DNA of 64,000 nt, taken from assembly GCA_942493145.1 (NCBI GenBank), contig OW818679.1, positions 2,852,001 through 2,916,000 on the forward strand, read 5' to 3'. Within the stretch, counting starts at the first letter, position 1. Each line of letters begins with the position of its first letter. Under the pieces are notes generated by a model. The model was not told where the DNA came from and made no database searches. It worked only from the letters and a program-made list of their open reading frames with translations. This DNA is from ENR-C20 sp942493145 (GTDB taxonomy: Bacteria > Bacillota > Clostridia > Acetivibrionales > DTU013). Below, in pieces: positions 43,353 to 52,670 of the stretch. The position numbers and the translations under genes are program-made.

Positions 43353-43922
43353 TCAGACCAGGCTCTTACCTAACTCTATTGCCTTAAGATTCAGATTAAT
43401 AAACTGCTCCTTGACATTATCCCTGATGATCTTGTCCCAGTTTATGTCTTCCAGCCCCATTGATTTTATAATAGTGCCTAATAAAATGACATTCATAACC
43501 TTTGAATTTCCAAGCCCTACTGCCTGTTTTGCAGCATCAATGACCGTTGTGGAAACCTTGGAGGATATCTCTTCTATGATTCCCTGGGGATAATCCACTT
43601 TAGATGCGAGAACAGGCATTGGGTTTATTTCATAATCATTCAATATGACCTTTCCATCCGGTTTCAGATATTTGAGCCACCTCAGGGCTTCCATTTTTTC
43701 AAAGGCTATAAGAATATCAGCACCGCCTATCTCAATAACAGGTGATTCAACCTTCTCTCCATATCTTACCTGCGAAGATACCGCCCCTGCTCTCTGGGAC
43801 ATTCCATGTATCTCGCTCATTTTGACATCATAGCCCGCTTCCATAAGGCCTGTTGTAAGAAGCTTGCTGGCAAGTATGGTCCCCTGTCCTCCGACTCCAA
43901 CCAAAAGAATACTTTTTGTCAT
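43353..43922 (-). CDS. iorB: Indolepyruvate:ferredoxin oxidoreductase, beta subunit
   Basis: 189 residues. VGVGGQGTILASKLLTTGLM is the gamma-domain signature of the 2-oxoacid oxidoreductase family; MSEIHGMSQRAGAVSSQVRYG follows as in IorB. With IorA it converts arylpyruvates to aryl-acetyl-CoA and CO2, reducing ferredoxin. Starts one base after the iorA stop, so coupled. Confidence 0.93.
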   Translation of the reverse strand: MTKSILLVGVGGQGTILASKLLTTGLMEAGYDVKMSEIHGMSQRAGAVSSQVRYGEKVESPVIEIGGADILIAFEKMEALRWLKYLKPDGKVILNDYEINPMPVLASKVDYPQGIIEEISSKVSTTVIDAAKQAVGLGNSKVMNVILLGTIIKSMGLEDINWDKIIRDNVKEQFINLNLKAIELGKSLV

Positions 43923-43923
43923 G

Positions 43924-45708
43924 TTATTTCTCCACCTTTCCGATTGCTTTTACAGGACATACCTGAAGGCACACTTCACAACCAACACAGGTCTCGGGAT
44001 CAATTAAGGCCTTCTTTTTTGATTTGTCAAAGGATATGGACAGGCATCCAGCTTTTAGACACATTTTGCAGCCGGAACACTTTTCTGTGTCCACTTCACA
44101 TTGACTCTTGAAAACATCCTTGAATTCCTCTTTATCCTGCTTTGTCAGCTTCTTCAGTACACAAGGCCACCTGGTAATTATAACTGAAGGTTCATCCAGG
44201 CTGATTGCCCAGTCCAGCGCACTTCTTACCGCCTTGAGGTCGTTTGGATCGATTGACATGACATTGTCCATGCCGCAAGCTCTGACAAGATTTTCGATAT
44301 CTATTTCCTTTGTTTCCATACCCTGCAATGTATAGCCTGTACCCGGATTTTCCTGATGCCCGGTCATACCGGTAATGCGGTTGTCCAGTATTACATGTAT
44401 TGAATTGCTCCTGTTGTAGACCACATCAATGAGGGAGTTGATACCCATGTGGAAAAAGGTTGAGTCTCCCATCACTGAAACAACTCTCGTTTTATTTCCG
44501 TCCTTCATGTTCAGCACCTGCTGTGCGCCATGTGCAGCACTGACGCCCGAGCCCATGCATATGCTCCAGTCCAATGCATTGTACGGCTCGGCATAGCCCA
44601 TACCATAACAGCCTATATCGCTTGATGCTATTATATTTTTCCTTTTTGAAAGTTCATAGAAAAAACCCCTGTGGGGGCAGCCCGAGCATAAGGACGGTGG
44701 CCTTGCCACGACCTTGTCTTCATCGAAATCAATTGTTTTGAAGGTCTCACCAAACACAGCTTTCCTTATAACATCCGATGTCATTTCTCCGTAGGGGGGG
44801 AACAAATTATTTCCAAAGCATTCAAAGCCCAGCATCCTTACCTGTTCTTCAATCAGTGGATCATTTTCTTCAATAACATATATTTTTTCTACCTTACTTG
44901 CAAACTCCTTGATTTTTTCCGCAGGAAGTGGGTAAGTAAAGCCCAGTTTCAGATAGGATACAGTATCACCAAACACTTCACGTGCAAAAAAGTATGGTGT
45001 TCCCGAGACGATTACTCCAACCTTCCTGTCATTCCATTCAATACGATTCAAAGGAGTATTGTTCGAGAAGTCCAGGAGACGTTGCATCCTTTCCTCGATT
45101 TTTACTCTCAAAGCCCTGGAATTACTGGGATTGGTTATGTATTTTTTTACGTTTTTTTCATAAGGCTTAATTTCTACATTATCCCGATCACCGCATTCAA
45201 CAATACCCTTGGCATGGCACACCCTTGTTGTCAGCCTCATCAGCACTGGAGTATCAAACTCTTCACTTACTGCGAAGGCTTCCTTCATCATATCCTTGGC
45301 TTCCTGACTGTCTGCCGGTTCAAGCATCGGTATTTTTGCAATCCTGGCATAATGCCTGTTGTCCTGCTCATTTTGTGATGAATGCATACCCGGTTCATCG
45401 GCAGTGATTGCAACCATACCTCCGTTAACGCCAGTGTAGGCAAAGGTTAGCAGCGGATCTGCCGCAACATTCAGCCCCACATGCTTCATTGATGCAAAGG
45501 CTCTTGCCCCTGCCATTGATGCCCCTATTACCGCTTCCATGGCAACCTTCTCATTGGGCGCCCATTCCGCAAGGATGTCACCCTTATAATTTGCGGTATT
45601 CTCAAGTATTTCAGTACTTGGCGTCCCCGGGTATGCGGAAGCGAATCTTACGCCTGCCTCCCATGCCCCACGGGCTATTGCTTCATTTCCGGTCATTAAT
45701 TTCTTCAT
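43924..45708 (-). CDS. iorA: Indolepyruvate:ferredoxin oxidoreductase, alpha subunit
   Basis: 594 residues. The N-terminal alpha domain begins MKKLMTGNEAIARGAWEAGV, with ASAYPGTPSTEI. The thiamine diphosphate domain contains CSGCPHRGFFYEL and MGDSTFFHMGINSL...ILDNRITGMTG. Two C-terminal 4Fe-4S motifs: CSGCKMCLKAG and CVGCEVCLQVCPVKAIG. Function is fermentative oxidation of transaminated aromatic amino acids. A sigma-54 promoter and palindromic activator site lie upstream, unusual for this operon. Confidence 0.94.
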   Translation of the reverse strand: MKKLMTGNEAIARGAWEAGVRFASAYPGTPSTEILENTANYKGDILAEWAPNEKVAMEAVIGASMAGARAFASMKHVGLNVAADPLLTFAYTGVNGGMVAITADEPGMHSSQNEQDNRHYARIAKIPMLEPADSQEAKDMMKEAFAVSEEFDTPVLMRLTTRVCHAKGIVECGDRDNVEIKPYEKNVKKYITNPSNSRALRVKIEERMQRLLDFSNNTPLNRIEWNDRKVGVIVSGTPYFFAREVFGDTVSYLKLGFTYPLPAEKIKEFASKVEKIYVIEENDPLIEEQVRMLGFECFGNNLFPPYGEMTSDVIRKAVFGETFKTIDFDEDKVVARPPSLCSGCPHRGFFYELSKRKNIIASSDIGCYGMGYAEPYNALDWSICMGSGVSAAHGAQQVLNMKDGNKTRVVSVMGDSTFFHMGINSLIDVVYNRSNSIHVILDNRITGMTGHQENPGTGYTLQGMETKEIDIENLVRACGMDNVMSIDPNDLKAVRSALDWAISLDEPSVIITRWPCVLKKLTKQDKEEFKDVFKSQCEVDTEKCSGCKMCLKAGCLSISFDKSKKKALIDPETCVGCEVCLQVCPVKAIGKVEK

Positions 45709-45761
45709 TATTACACTCCCGTCTCATTTTTGTCCCCTGTTATGTGATATAGAAATAGCAA

Positions 45762-45778
45762 TGCAATTATTATGCCAA
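45762..45778 (-). promoter_or_regulatory. Sigma-54 (-24/-12) promoter of iorAB
   Basis: Minus strand TTGGCATAATAATTGCA. Matches TTGGCACN5TTGCA except for one base, with the invariant GG and GC exactly 12 bases apart. The predicted start is near 45750, about 42 bases before iorA. Confidence 0.85.
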
Positions 45779-45785
45779 AAAAAAT

Positions 45786-45803
45786 ACAGGCCTCTAAGCC
45801 TGT
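45786..45803 (-). terminator. Terminator of the sigma-54 activator gene
   Basis: ACAGGC-CTCTAA-GCCTGT with a run of A/T on both sides (minus-strand tail ATTTTTTTT). It separates the activator gene from the iorAB promoter eight bases further on. Confidence 0.8.
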
Positions 45804-45849
45804 TTTTATAGGGTTTCTCGTTTTTTGATATATTGTTCCGCTCCCCATA

Positions 45850-45888
45850 TGTCAACAATTGTTTACACCGCGTAAACTTTTGTTGACA
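45850..45888. promoter_or_regulatory. 39-bp palindrome, upstream activator site of iorAB
   Basis: Outer arms TGTCAACAA...TTGTTGACA and inner arms GTTTAC-ACCGC-GTAAAC form a near-perfect dyad of 39 bases. It begins six bases after the activator gene ends and lies 72 bases upstream of the -24 element, a normal distance for an enhancer of a sigma-54 activator. Confidence 0.75.
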
Positions 45889-45893
45889 GTGGT

Positions 45894-47807
45894 TCATTTC
45901 TCTTCCTTCTGTTTTGTTTTATTCCATAATGCAGTTCTGCTGATTCCCAGCTTTTTTGCAACTTCTGACTTTGTCATCCCCTTGCCTAAAAGCATTTCTA
46001 TAACCTTTTCCTCGACCATACGGCTGATTTCCTTTAAATCAAATGGTTCCTCATCTGCAGGCTTCTCATATGAGAAATCTTCGGGTTTCTCATATGAAAT
46101 CTTATCATCAAAGACGGTTTCATTTCCATCCAGCTCGATTTCATTGAAAAGCATAAATCTTTGTACAATATTTTTCAGCTCACGCACATTTCCAGGCCAA
46201 TCATAGGCCAGAAGCTTCACTTCAATTTCCTTATTGATATCCATTTTCTCCGGTCCCTTGTTCAATGCCTGCAGATAATAACCAAAAAGCGGAAGGATAT
46301 CCTTTGTCCTGTCTCTGAGCGGGGGGATATGAACCTCCATGATATTCAACCTGTAAAAGAGGTCCTTTCTGAATTTGCCTGCTTTCACCTTAGCCTTGAG
46401 TCCCTCATTAGCAGCTGCTATAACTCTTATATCCAAAGGAATAACATAATCCGATCCAATTCTCATTACTTCCTTTTCTTCAAGGACTCTAAGCAGTTTA
46501 GCCTGAAGGTTGAGAGATATGCTGTTGATCTCATCCAAAAAAATTGACCCGCCATGTGCAAGCTCAAACAGTCCAGGCTTTCCGCCTTTCCTTGCTCCTG
46601 TAAAAGCACCTTCCTCATATCCGAACAGTTCACTTTCCAATAAACTTTCAGTCAAAGCGGCACAATTGATTGCCACGAAGGGTTCATCTATCCTGTCGCT
46701 TATGTTATGTATGCTTTGTGCTATCATCTCTTTCCCAGTGCCGCTCTCTCCATATATCATGACAGTGCTGTCTGTCTGGCCGATCATGATGGCCTTGGAA
46801 ATTGTTTCCTGCATTGCCGGGTCATAGGCAATAATATCGGAAAAATGAAATTTAGCTATCAATCCTTTTTTATTCAGTTCAAACCTTATCTTTTTTTCTA
46901 TATTCTGAAGCTTTGTTATGTCCTGAAATGAACACAGGACACCTTCAATATTACCTTCAACGACCAATAGTGAAGTATTGCCTGCTACAATATTCTTTTT
47001 TATATGAATTATCTCATTGTTCCTGTTTTTCTTACTTTCAAGTATATCCAGCAAGAACGACAGCTCTGGATAAACATCCGTCAACAGCTTGCCAATAATC
47101 TCATTGCTGCTCTTTTTCAATAACTCCTGGGCTCTTTTGTTAAAGAGTATGATCCCGCCTTCCTTATCTATAGCTACAACAGCATCATGAACCCCATCCA
47201 GGGTAGTATTCAGAACTTCATTCCTATATTTTTGATCATAAAGGCTATTAACAATTTCCCGGGTATATCCGAAGCATTCCAGTATGGATTCCCTGCTTGT
47301 TTCTATAGCTACATGCTCCATACCCAGAGTTTTGGCATACCTGCAGGGGATCCATTCCCCCACGATTATTACCTGATCTTTTCTCTCAAGGTATTTATCA
47401 ACATTGGCTTCAATACCTTTTCTGGCATAAATTTTTTCAATTATAACATTTGAACTTATCAAATCCTTCCACTCATTATAATCAAAATAATAGAAGTCTG
47501 ACACAAAAAGTATAATATCCTTGCCATGCCTGTCCGCTTTATTTAGTGCAGTTAAAATATCAAGCGTTGTAATTTTGAAATGTATAACCGGAATATTTAC
47601 CTTTCCAACGGTTGACCTGTAGCCGCCGCCCCTTGCTATAATCGCTTTGGCGCCATTACTTTCAAGTTTTTTTCCTAATTTTTCTTCATTGCCGGAGTCC
47701 ATGAGCTCTATCATGATGTCCCCACGGCTTATATCATCCGGGAATAACTCCGTTATTGTGTTTTTCACCTTCACATCATTAGCAATTATTCCGATTTTTC
47801 TATCCAT
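45894..47807 (-). CDS. PrpR-type sigma-54-dependent transcriptional activator
   Basis: 637 residues. PrpR-N sensor domain about 10-190 (KAIIARGGGYRSTVGKVNIPV, where R-G-G marks the propionate-regulator type), PAS domain about 205-310, and AAA+ domain about 325-560 with Walker A GESGTGKE near 353, GAFTGA near 400 for sigma-54 contact, and Walker B GGSIFLDEINS. The Fis-type HTH is at the end (MTKSEVAKKLGISRTALWNK). A short SYEKPEDFSYEKPADEE duplication lies before it. Likely activates iorAB from the palindrome behind it; its effector is presumably an organic acid. 44 bases after bglA with no terminator between. Confidence 0.92.
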   Translation of the reverse strand: MDRKIGIIANDVKVKNTITELFPDDISRGDIMIELMDSGNEEKLGKKLESNGAKAIIARGGGYRSTVGKVNIPVIHFKITTLDILTALNKADRHGKDIILFVSDFYYFDYNEWKDLISSNVIIEKIYARKGIEANVDKYLERKDQVIIVGEWIPCRYAKTLGMEHVAIETSRESILECFGYTREIVNSLYDQKYRNEVLNTTLDGVHDAVVAIDKEGGIILFNKRAQELLKKSSNEIIGKLLTDVYPELSFLLDILESKKNRNNEIIHIKKNIVAGNTSLLVVEGNIEGVLCSFQDITKLQNIEKKIRFELNKKGLIAKFHFSDIIAYDPAMQETISKAIMIGQTDSTVMIYGESGTGKEMIAQSIHNISDRIDEPFVAINCAALTESLLESELFGYEEGAFTGARKGGKPGLFELAHGGSIFLDEINSISLNLQAKLLRVLEEKEVMRIGSDYVIPLDIRVIAAANEGLKAKVKAGKFRKDLFYRLNIMEVHIPPLRDRTKDILPLFGYYLQALNKGPEKMDINKEIEVKLLAYDWPGNVRELKNIVQRFMLFNEIELDGNETVFDDKISYEKPEDFSYEKPADEEPFDLKEISRMVEEKVIEMLLGKGMTKSEVAKKLGISRTALWNKTKQKEEK

Positions 47808-47851
47808 CCATTCACACCCTGATCTGTCATTTTCATTACAATAAACCCTGC

Positions 47852-49201
47852 TTATAAGTTTTCACCATTACTCTCGATCACAGCTTTATACCAATAGCCG
47901 GAATCCTTGATGGTTCGCTTTTGGGTCCTATAATCCACATGTATCAGGCCGAATCTTATATCAAATCCCGATGCCCACTCAAAGTTGTCCATGATGGACC
48001 AGCAGGTATATCCCATGATATCGACTCCCTCATCGGCAGCCCTTTTCAATTCGAGGAGATATCTGTGCAGGAAATCAATTCTGTAGCTGTCATGTACCTT
48101 ACCGTCCAAATGCACCCAATCCAACCCCGCCATGCCGTTTTCGGTTATGATGATCGGCTTTTTATATCTTTCAAACAGAAATTTCGAGGACCAGTACAAC
48201 ACACTCGGAGTCAGATTCCAACCAAAGGCTGTTTTTGGAGACCCCTGGAACCCATATTCGTCATAGGCATCTGAAGTACCGTGGGTTATTGTCCCCTGAT
48301 AAGCGTTGTAGCCGTAAAAATCCAAAGGTTGGGATATAAGTTCCATATCTCCTTCTTCAATGACCGGCATCAAATCGCCAAATATCGCATAGCCTTCCTT
48401 GGGATATTCGCCAAGAAAAACAGGATCTGCCCACCATCTGTTGCTCATGATGAAATTCCGTTCTGTTACTGCCATGCTTTTTGCCCTTGCTTCACTGACA
48501 GCTTCATCCGAGTCATTTATTGGAAGATAGCAGTCGCCTGTTGGTGCCATACCTACCTTTGCTTCGAGTTTGGAATTTTGGCGTATTATCCTTACAGCCT
48601 TTCCATGTGCCTTAAGAATATTGTGTGTCATTTTGATAAGCTGTTCATTACTATAGTGTTCAAAAGGAGCATGTATGCCCAGGCGATATCCCAATCCCAT
48701 AAAAATCTGCGGTTCATTAAAAGTCATCCAGTACCGCACCCTGTCAGACAAACTATCCACTACTACCCGGACATACTCTGCAAACCAGTCGGAGCTTTCT
48801 TCATTGAGCCATCCGCCCTTATGGTATAAGGTATCAGGATAGTTCCAATGATATAGTGTTACCATAGGAGTAATATCATTGGCCAGCAGTTCGTCCACCA
48901 AATCTGAATAGAACCTTATGCCGGCAGGATTTACAGCGCCCGTTCCATCGGGCAATAATCTTGGCCAGCTGATTGAAAAACGGTAATGCCTGATACCGAT
49001 TTTCTTCATGTTGGCTACATCTTCCTTATATCTGTGATAATGGTCACAGGCTACATCTCCGTTTTCTCCATGGGCAACCCTTCCCTTTTCATGTGCGATT
49101 GTATCCCATATGCCAGGACCTTTCCCATCCTCCAAATAAGCTCCCTCTACCTGATGGGCAGCAGATGCCGCTCCCCACATAAAATCTTTTTTAAAGCCCA
49201 T
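47852..49201 (-). CDS. bglA: Beta-glucosidase, glycoside hydrolase family 1
   Basis: 449 residues from the ATG at 49201 (AAGGAG seven bases upstream; 16 codons upstream ignored). N-terminal signature FMWGAASAAHQVEGA; acid/base Glu in TFNEPQ near 163; nucleophile Glu in IITENGMAG near 352. No 6-phosphate loop is obvious, so a beta-glucosidase acting on free glucosides is preferred over a phospho-glucosidase. Cytoplasmic. It follows dctQ by 49 bases; the TRAP system may therefore bring in a glucosylated acid, or the enzyme may work on a product. Confidence 0.93.
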   Translation of the reverse strand: MGFKKDFMWGAASAAHQVEGAYLEDGKGPGIWDTIAHEKGRVAHGENGDVACDHYHRYKEDVANMKKIGIRHYRFSISWPRLLPDGTGAVNPAGIRFYSDLVDELLANDITPMVTLYHWNYPDTLYHKGGWLNEESSDWFAEYVRVVVDSLSDRVRYWMTFNEPQIFMGLGYRLGIHAPFEHYSNEQLIKMTHNILKAHGKAVRIIRQNSKLEAKVGMAPTGDCYLPINDSDEAVSEARAKSMAVTERNFIMSNRWWADPVFLGEYPKEGYAIFGDLMPVIEEGDMELISQPLDFYGYNAYQGTITHGTSDAYDEYGFQGSPKTAFGWNLTPSVLYWSSKFLFERYKKPIIITENGMAGLDWVHLDGKVHDSYRIDFLHRYLLELKRAADEGVDIMGYTCWSIMDNFEWASGFDIRFGLIHVDYRTQKRTIKDSGYWYKAVIESNGENL

Positions 49202-49250
49202 TATAATTCTCCTTTTGTCTGCATTTACACCATTCCTGCCAATAATCAAA

Positions 49251-49772
49251 TCATGCCCAGTTGGAGGTTACTATCTCCTCATATTTCTTGCTGAATATTG
49301 CGGCGAAAGCCAGTATGGTATCATAAAGGAGTACCAGGGCAAATATGAACATTGCAAAGGCTTCTACACCGTAAAAAGGATACAAGGGTATCATCAGCAC
49401 GCTTGTGACAGATCCCTTTGATAAGGCCGACTGCGCCTGCAGAATGGCGGCATAGCTTACAGCAAGAGCAGTAGCCGTTGATAATAGGCCCATCAGGCCG
49501 AACAAGAAGAACCTTAAAAACCTCGGCATAGGTTTTACGAACATGGTCATGTTGATGTGGGACTTCTTTGATTGCCCATAGGCAAAGGAGGCCATAACTG
49601 TACAAAGCAGCAGTACTTCAGTTATCTCATAAGCACCGGTGACAGGTTTGTTGGCTGTCTTGTTCATGACTACATCGATAACATTCAGTAGCATGATTGC
49701 AACAACTCCCCCATAACTGACCAAGCTCATGATAAATGTTATCTTGTTTATGATTTTACCAACCTTTATCAT
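49251..49772 (-). CDS. dctQ: TRAP transporter small permease (DctQ)
   Basis: 173 residues with four membrane helices. NVIDVVMNKTANKPVTGAYEI matches the conserved DctQ N-terminal region (R/N-x-x-x-P-x-x-W/Y-x-x-E), then LCTVMASFAYGQSKKSHINM. AGGAGG before the ATG. Three bases after dctM. Confidence 0.9.
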   Translation of the reverse strand: MIKVGKIINKITFIMSLVSYGGVVAIMLLNVIDVVMNKTANKPVTGAYEITEVLLLCTVMASFAYGQSKKSHINMTMFVKPMPRFLRFFLFGLMGLLSTATALAVSYAAILQAQSALSKGSVTSVLMIPLYPFYGVEAFAMFIFALVLLYDTILAFAAIFSKKYEEIVTSNWA

Positions 49773-49775
49773 ATA

Positions 49776-51080
49776 TTAACCTCCTATCAGGTTCGGAAGA
49801 ACCATTACAATCTGCGGGAAAAAGTAGATTAAGACAATTCCGACCAGGATGGTAATTACAAAGGGCAGTGCACCTTTATAAACCGTACTAAGCGGTATGT
49901 CCTTGGAAATACCCTGTATTATGAAACAGTTCAGGCCGACCGGAGGTGCGAGGGCACCTAGCTCCATGACAAGAATAATATATATGCCGAACCAGATAAA
50001 GTCGACTCCATAACTGGCAACGATAGGCAGAAATATTGGCACTGTCAGCAGTATCATTGGCAGTTCATCCATTAGCATGCCAAGGATTATATAGACCAAA
50101 GTCATTATAACAAGGACGACAGCGAAAGAGACATCCATAGATTTTAGAGAATCTGCCAGCACCATGGGTATTTTTGTAATAGCCAGGAAATTGCTGAATA
50201 CACTTGCTCCGATAAGAATGAGGAATGTCATTGCAAAGGTTGTCACCGTATCCTTCAAAGCCATCGTAAAGGTATGCCAGGTGAGGTTTTTATTCACAGC
50301 CATCAGTAATAGTGCAAGGAAGGCACCAACTGCAGCAGACTGATTGACCGAAAAGAAGCCCGTAAACATTCCTCCAAGTACAGCTCCGAACAGTATAACG
50401 ACACCAATGAGACCCTTCAGGGAGGCAAACCTTTCCCTCCATGAGCATTTTGTAGGTGGGGGTGCTATACCCGGCCTTAATTTGACCATGATTACTATGG
50501 TGAGTATACTCAGAGCAGCCAGCATAATACCGGGCAAAACGCCGGCAGCAAACATTTTTCCGATTGATGTCTCAGCCATGATGCAGTAGATTATCATAGG
50601 TGTACTTGGGGGTATCAGGATACCCAGAGTACCTCCCATGGCAATCGAACCGGTTGAAAGCCTGTCGGCATATTTGTATTTCCTCATTTCAGGAAGTGCA
50701 ATGGTTCCCATTGTTGCACAGGTGGCTGCACAGGAACCGCATATGGCTCCAAAGCCTGCACTTGCTGCGATAGTTCCGCAAGCAAGGCTGCCGGGAAGTC
50801 TTGAAAGCCATTTATTTCCAGCTTGGTACAGTGCGCCTGACAATCCTGCCCGGAAAGCGAAATTGCCCATTAGTATAAACAGGGGTATGACAATAAACGT
50901 ATATGTACTTGCCTGGGTGGAAGGAACCTTTCGCAGCAGACCGATTGCTGCCGCAGGATTTACTATCATGGCATAACCCAAAAAACCTACCAACAGTAAT
51001 GCCAGTCCGATGTTCATACCCAGGAAAATCAAAACCAAAAAAACAATAATAGCTAGAATTCCAATGGTGGCTGCAGACAT
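49776..51080 (-). CDS. dctM: TRAP transporter large permease (DctM)
   Basis: 434 residues, about 12 membrane segments. GFGAICGSCAATCATMGTIALPEM and TLGILIPPSTPMIIYCIMAE in the first half, LTVPIFLPIVASYGVDFIWFG and PPVGLNCFIIQGI in the second, are the DctM hallmarks. Couples Na+ or H+ gradient to uptake of an organic acid handed over by DctP. Confidence 0.93.
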   Translation of the reverse strand: MSAATIGILAIIVFLVLIFLGMNIGLALLLVGFLGYAMIVNPAAAIGLLRKVPSTQASTYTFIVIPLFILMGNFAFRAGLSGALYQAGNKWLSRLPGSLACGTIAASAGFGAICGSCAATCATMGTIALPEMRKYKYADRLSTGSIAMGGTLGILIPPSTPMIIYCIMAETSIGKMFAAGVLPGIMLAALSILTIVIMVKLRPGIAPPPTKCSWRERFASLKGLIGVVILFGAVLGGMFTGFFSVNQSAAVGAFLALLLMAVNKNLTWHTFTMALKDTVTTFAMTFLILIGASVFSNFLAITKIPMVLADSLKSMDVSFAVVLVIMTLVYIILGMLMDELPMILLTVPIFLPIVASYGVDFIWFGIYIILVMELGALAPPVGLNCFIIQGISKDIPLSTVYKGALPFVITILVGIVLIYFFPQIVMVLPNLIGG

Positions 51081-51145
51081 GAGTATATACCATTCCTTTC
51101 GATTTGCTCATTTAAGTAGCAAGGGATATGATACTGGAATAAACA

Positions 51146-51180
51146 AATCCCGACCGGGGATTAGCAGTCCGGCCGGGATT
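51146..51180 (-). terminator. Stem-loop between dctP and dctM
   Basis: AATCCCGACCGG and CCGGCCGGGATT form a GC-rich 12-bp stem. It probably limits read-through so that binding protein exceeds permease. Confidence 0.75.
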
Positions 51181-51200
51181 CTTCAGCTTTGTCGAATAGT

Positions 51201-52334
51201 TTATTTGTATTTCGCTGCCATAGCCTTTGCGTCTTCAAGATATGCCTTTGCGTCAATGCCTTCAACCTTGATTGTATCCGGCCAAGCTGCAGCTACTCCA
51301 TCAGCTATCTTCTGGAATTCAGCTTTGGCCTCCTCAGTGGGGGTTATGAACTGGGCGCCCGCATCCGTGATGACCTTACGGGCAGCTTTCGCAGCTTCAT
51401 CAAATTTCTCGGCAGCAACGATGGAGCCTGCTTTCTGGGTGGTTTCCTCCAATACCTTCTGATACTCCGGAGGCAGGGAATTCCATTTGTCCAAGTTCAT
51501 GACGATGCCGAATGTACCGGTGTACATGGGCATATCGTATATGTATTTTGTGACTTCCTGCAGCTTGAAATTGGTGATGCCGGCTTCTTCAAAAACAAAA
51601 CCCTGAACATTGTTCTTTTGCAGAGCTTCATAAAGATCTGCAGGAGACATGACGATGGGGCTTGCTCCCAGAGTGGTCACGAAGGTCGTAATCGGGCCAG
51701 CGGGTGAACGGAGGCTGAGGCCCTTCAGATCTGCCGGTGATTTGATTTCCTTTGAGCTGGTGGCAAACATATTGCCGGGATTGGTATAGAGGTTGAGGAC
51801 CTTGTAGTTCTTCCACTCGTTCCTGACCTGTTCATATTTCTCATAAAGATCCCACAGTGCCTTGGTGGAGACAACGGGATTGGTGAAACCGGCCAGCGGT
51901 ATAGTAGTGACGTCGGTCAGCGGGAACTGTCCCTTGTAGAACGATGTGAACAGCCAACCTATGTCTACGCCGCCTGTTTCAACCATTTCTCCGACGTCTG
52001 CTGCTGTAGCAAGTGAGCCACTGGGATACAGTGTTATTTTCACATGTCCGTCAGTTTTCTGAGCGATCTCATCTGCCCAGGCCTGCATGAATTTTCCGTT
52101 ATTGGAGGTTGCGGGGTCGTGCAATGACAGTGAGAATTCGAAATTCCCCAAATCTTTTGTTGCTTCGGCTGTTGACGCTGCCTGTGTTGCTTCAGCTGTT
52201 GATGCCGCCTGTGTTGCTTCGGCTGGTGTTGTGGAGGGAGTTGTTGAACTGCCTGGGCCGCATGCTGCGAGTGAGAGAACCAGTGTAAACATTGTACATA
52301 ATAGAACAATAGAACGTAGTGTCTTGAACTTCAT
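51201..52334 (-). CDS. dctP: TRAP transporter substrate-binding lipoprotein (DctP family)
   Basis: 377 residues. Signal peptide with lipobox SLAAC (Cys near 25), then a Thr/Ser/Ala linker with STAEATQAA repeats. DctP fold: FEFSLSLHDPATSNNGKFMQAW, KITLYPSGSLA, LKGLSLRSPAGPITTFVTTLGASPI (the Arg that pairs with the ligand carboxylate is in LRSP). A carboxylate-bearing ligand is therefore likely. GAGGAGG eight bases before the ATG; own promoter upstream. Confidence 0.92.
   Translation of the reverse strand: MKFKTLRSIVLLCTMFTLVLSLAACGPGSSTTPSTTPAEATQAASTAEATQAASTAEATKDLGNFEFSLSLHDPATSNNGKFMQAWADEIAQKTDGHVKITLYPSGSLATAADVGEMVETGGVDIGWLFTSFYKGQFPLTDVTTIPLAGFTNPVVSTKALWDLYEKYEQVRNEWKNYKVLNLYTNPGNMFATSSKEIKSPADLKGLSLRSPAGPITTFVTTLGASPIVMSPADLYEALQKNNVQGFVFEEAGITNFKLQEVTKYIYDMPMYTGTFGIVMNLDKWNSLPPEYQKVLEETTQKAGSIVAAEKFDEAAKAARKVITDAGAQFITPTEEAKAEFQKIADGVAAAWPDTIKVEGIDAKAYLEDAKAMAAKYK
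52159..52230 (-). repeat. 27-bp in-frame tandem repeat in the DctP linker
   Basis: Two and two-thirds copies of a 27-base unit starting GTTGCTTCGGCTGTTGACGC. They encode STAEATQAA in the flexible tether behind the lipid anchor. Confidence 0.85.
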
Positions 52335-52424
52335 AGCATAATCCTCCTCATAGTATAAAAGTTAGTTTATTGAATTAACATCTGTCAACTGTAGAAGCTT
52401 GGCAAACAATGCCTTACACTCATA

Positions 52425-52453
52425 ATTTTAGACCTTTAACCCATCACTGTCAA
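52425..52453 (-). promoter_or_regulatory. Sigma-A promoter of dctPMQ-bglA
   Basis: TTGACA (52453-52448), 17 bases, TAAAAT (52430-52425), about 84 bases of leader before dctP. The rest of the 336-base gap to the NTF2-like genes holds only the terminator at 52588 and AT-rich sequence. Confidence 0.8.
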
Positions 52454-52587
52454 TTTATTAGGGAAAACTTACCATGATTCTTTTTTAGGCTTTAGAACTA
52501 TATTCAGTCTACAATTTATTCATTGACCAAACAATAGATAAAACAGATCATACACTTCAATTAAATTGATATATGCAAGCAGTAACC

Positions 52588-52634
52588 AAAGAAAAAGGGA
52601 TTCTACGATTTATGACGCAAATCCCTTCTTCTTT
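52588..52634 (-). terminator. Terminator of the marR-reductase-NTF2 operon
   Basis: Minus strand AAAGAAGAAGGGATT and AATCCCTTTTTCTTT form a 15-base stem around a 17-base loop, 37 bases after the last NTF2-like stop. Confidence 0.8.
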
Positions 52635-52670
52635 AATCAGAGTGAGAAGCCTTCCCAGTTAGTCCTAATT

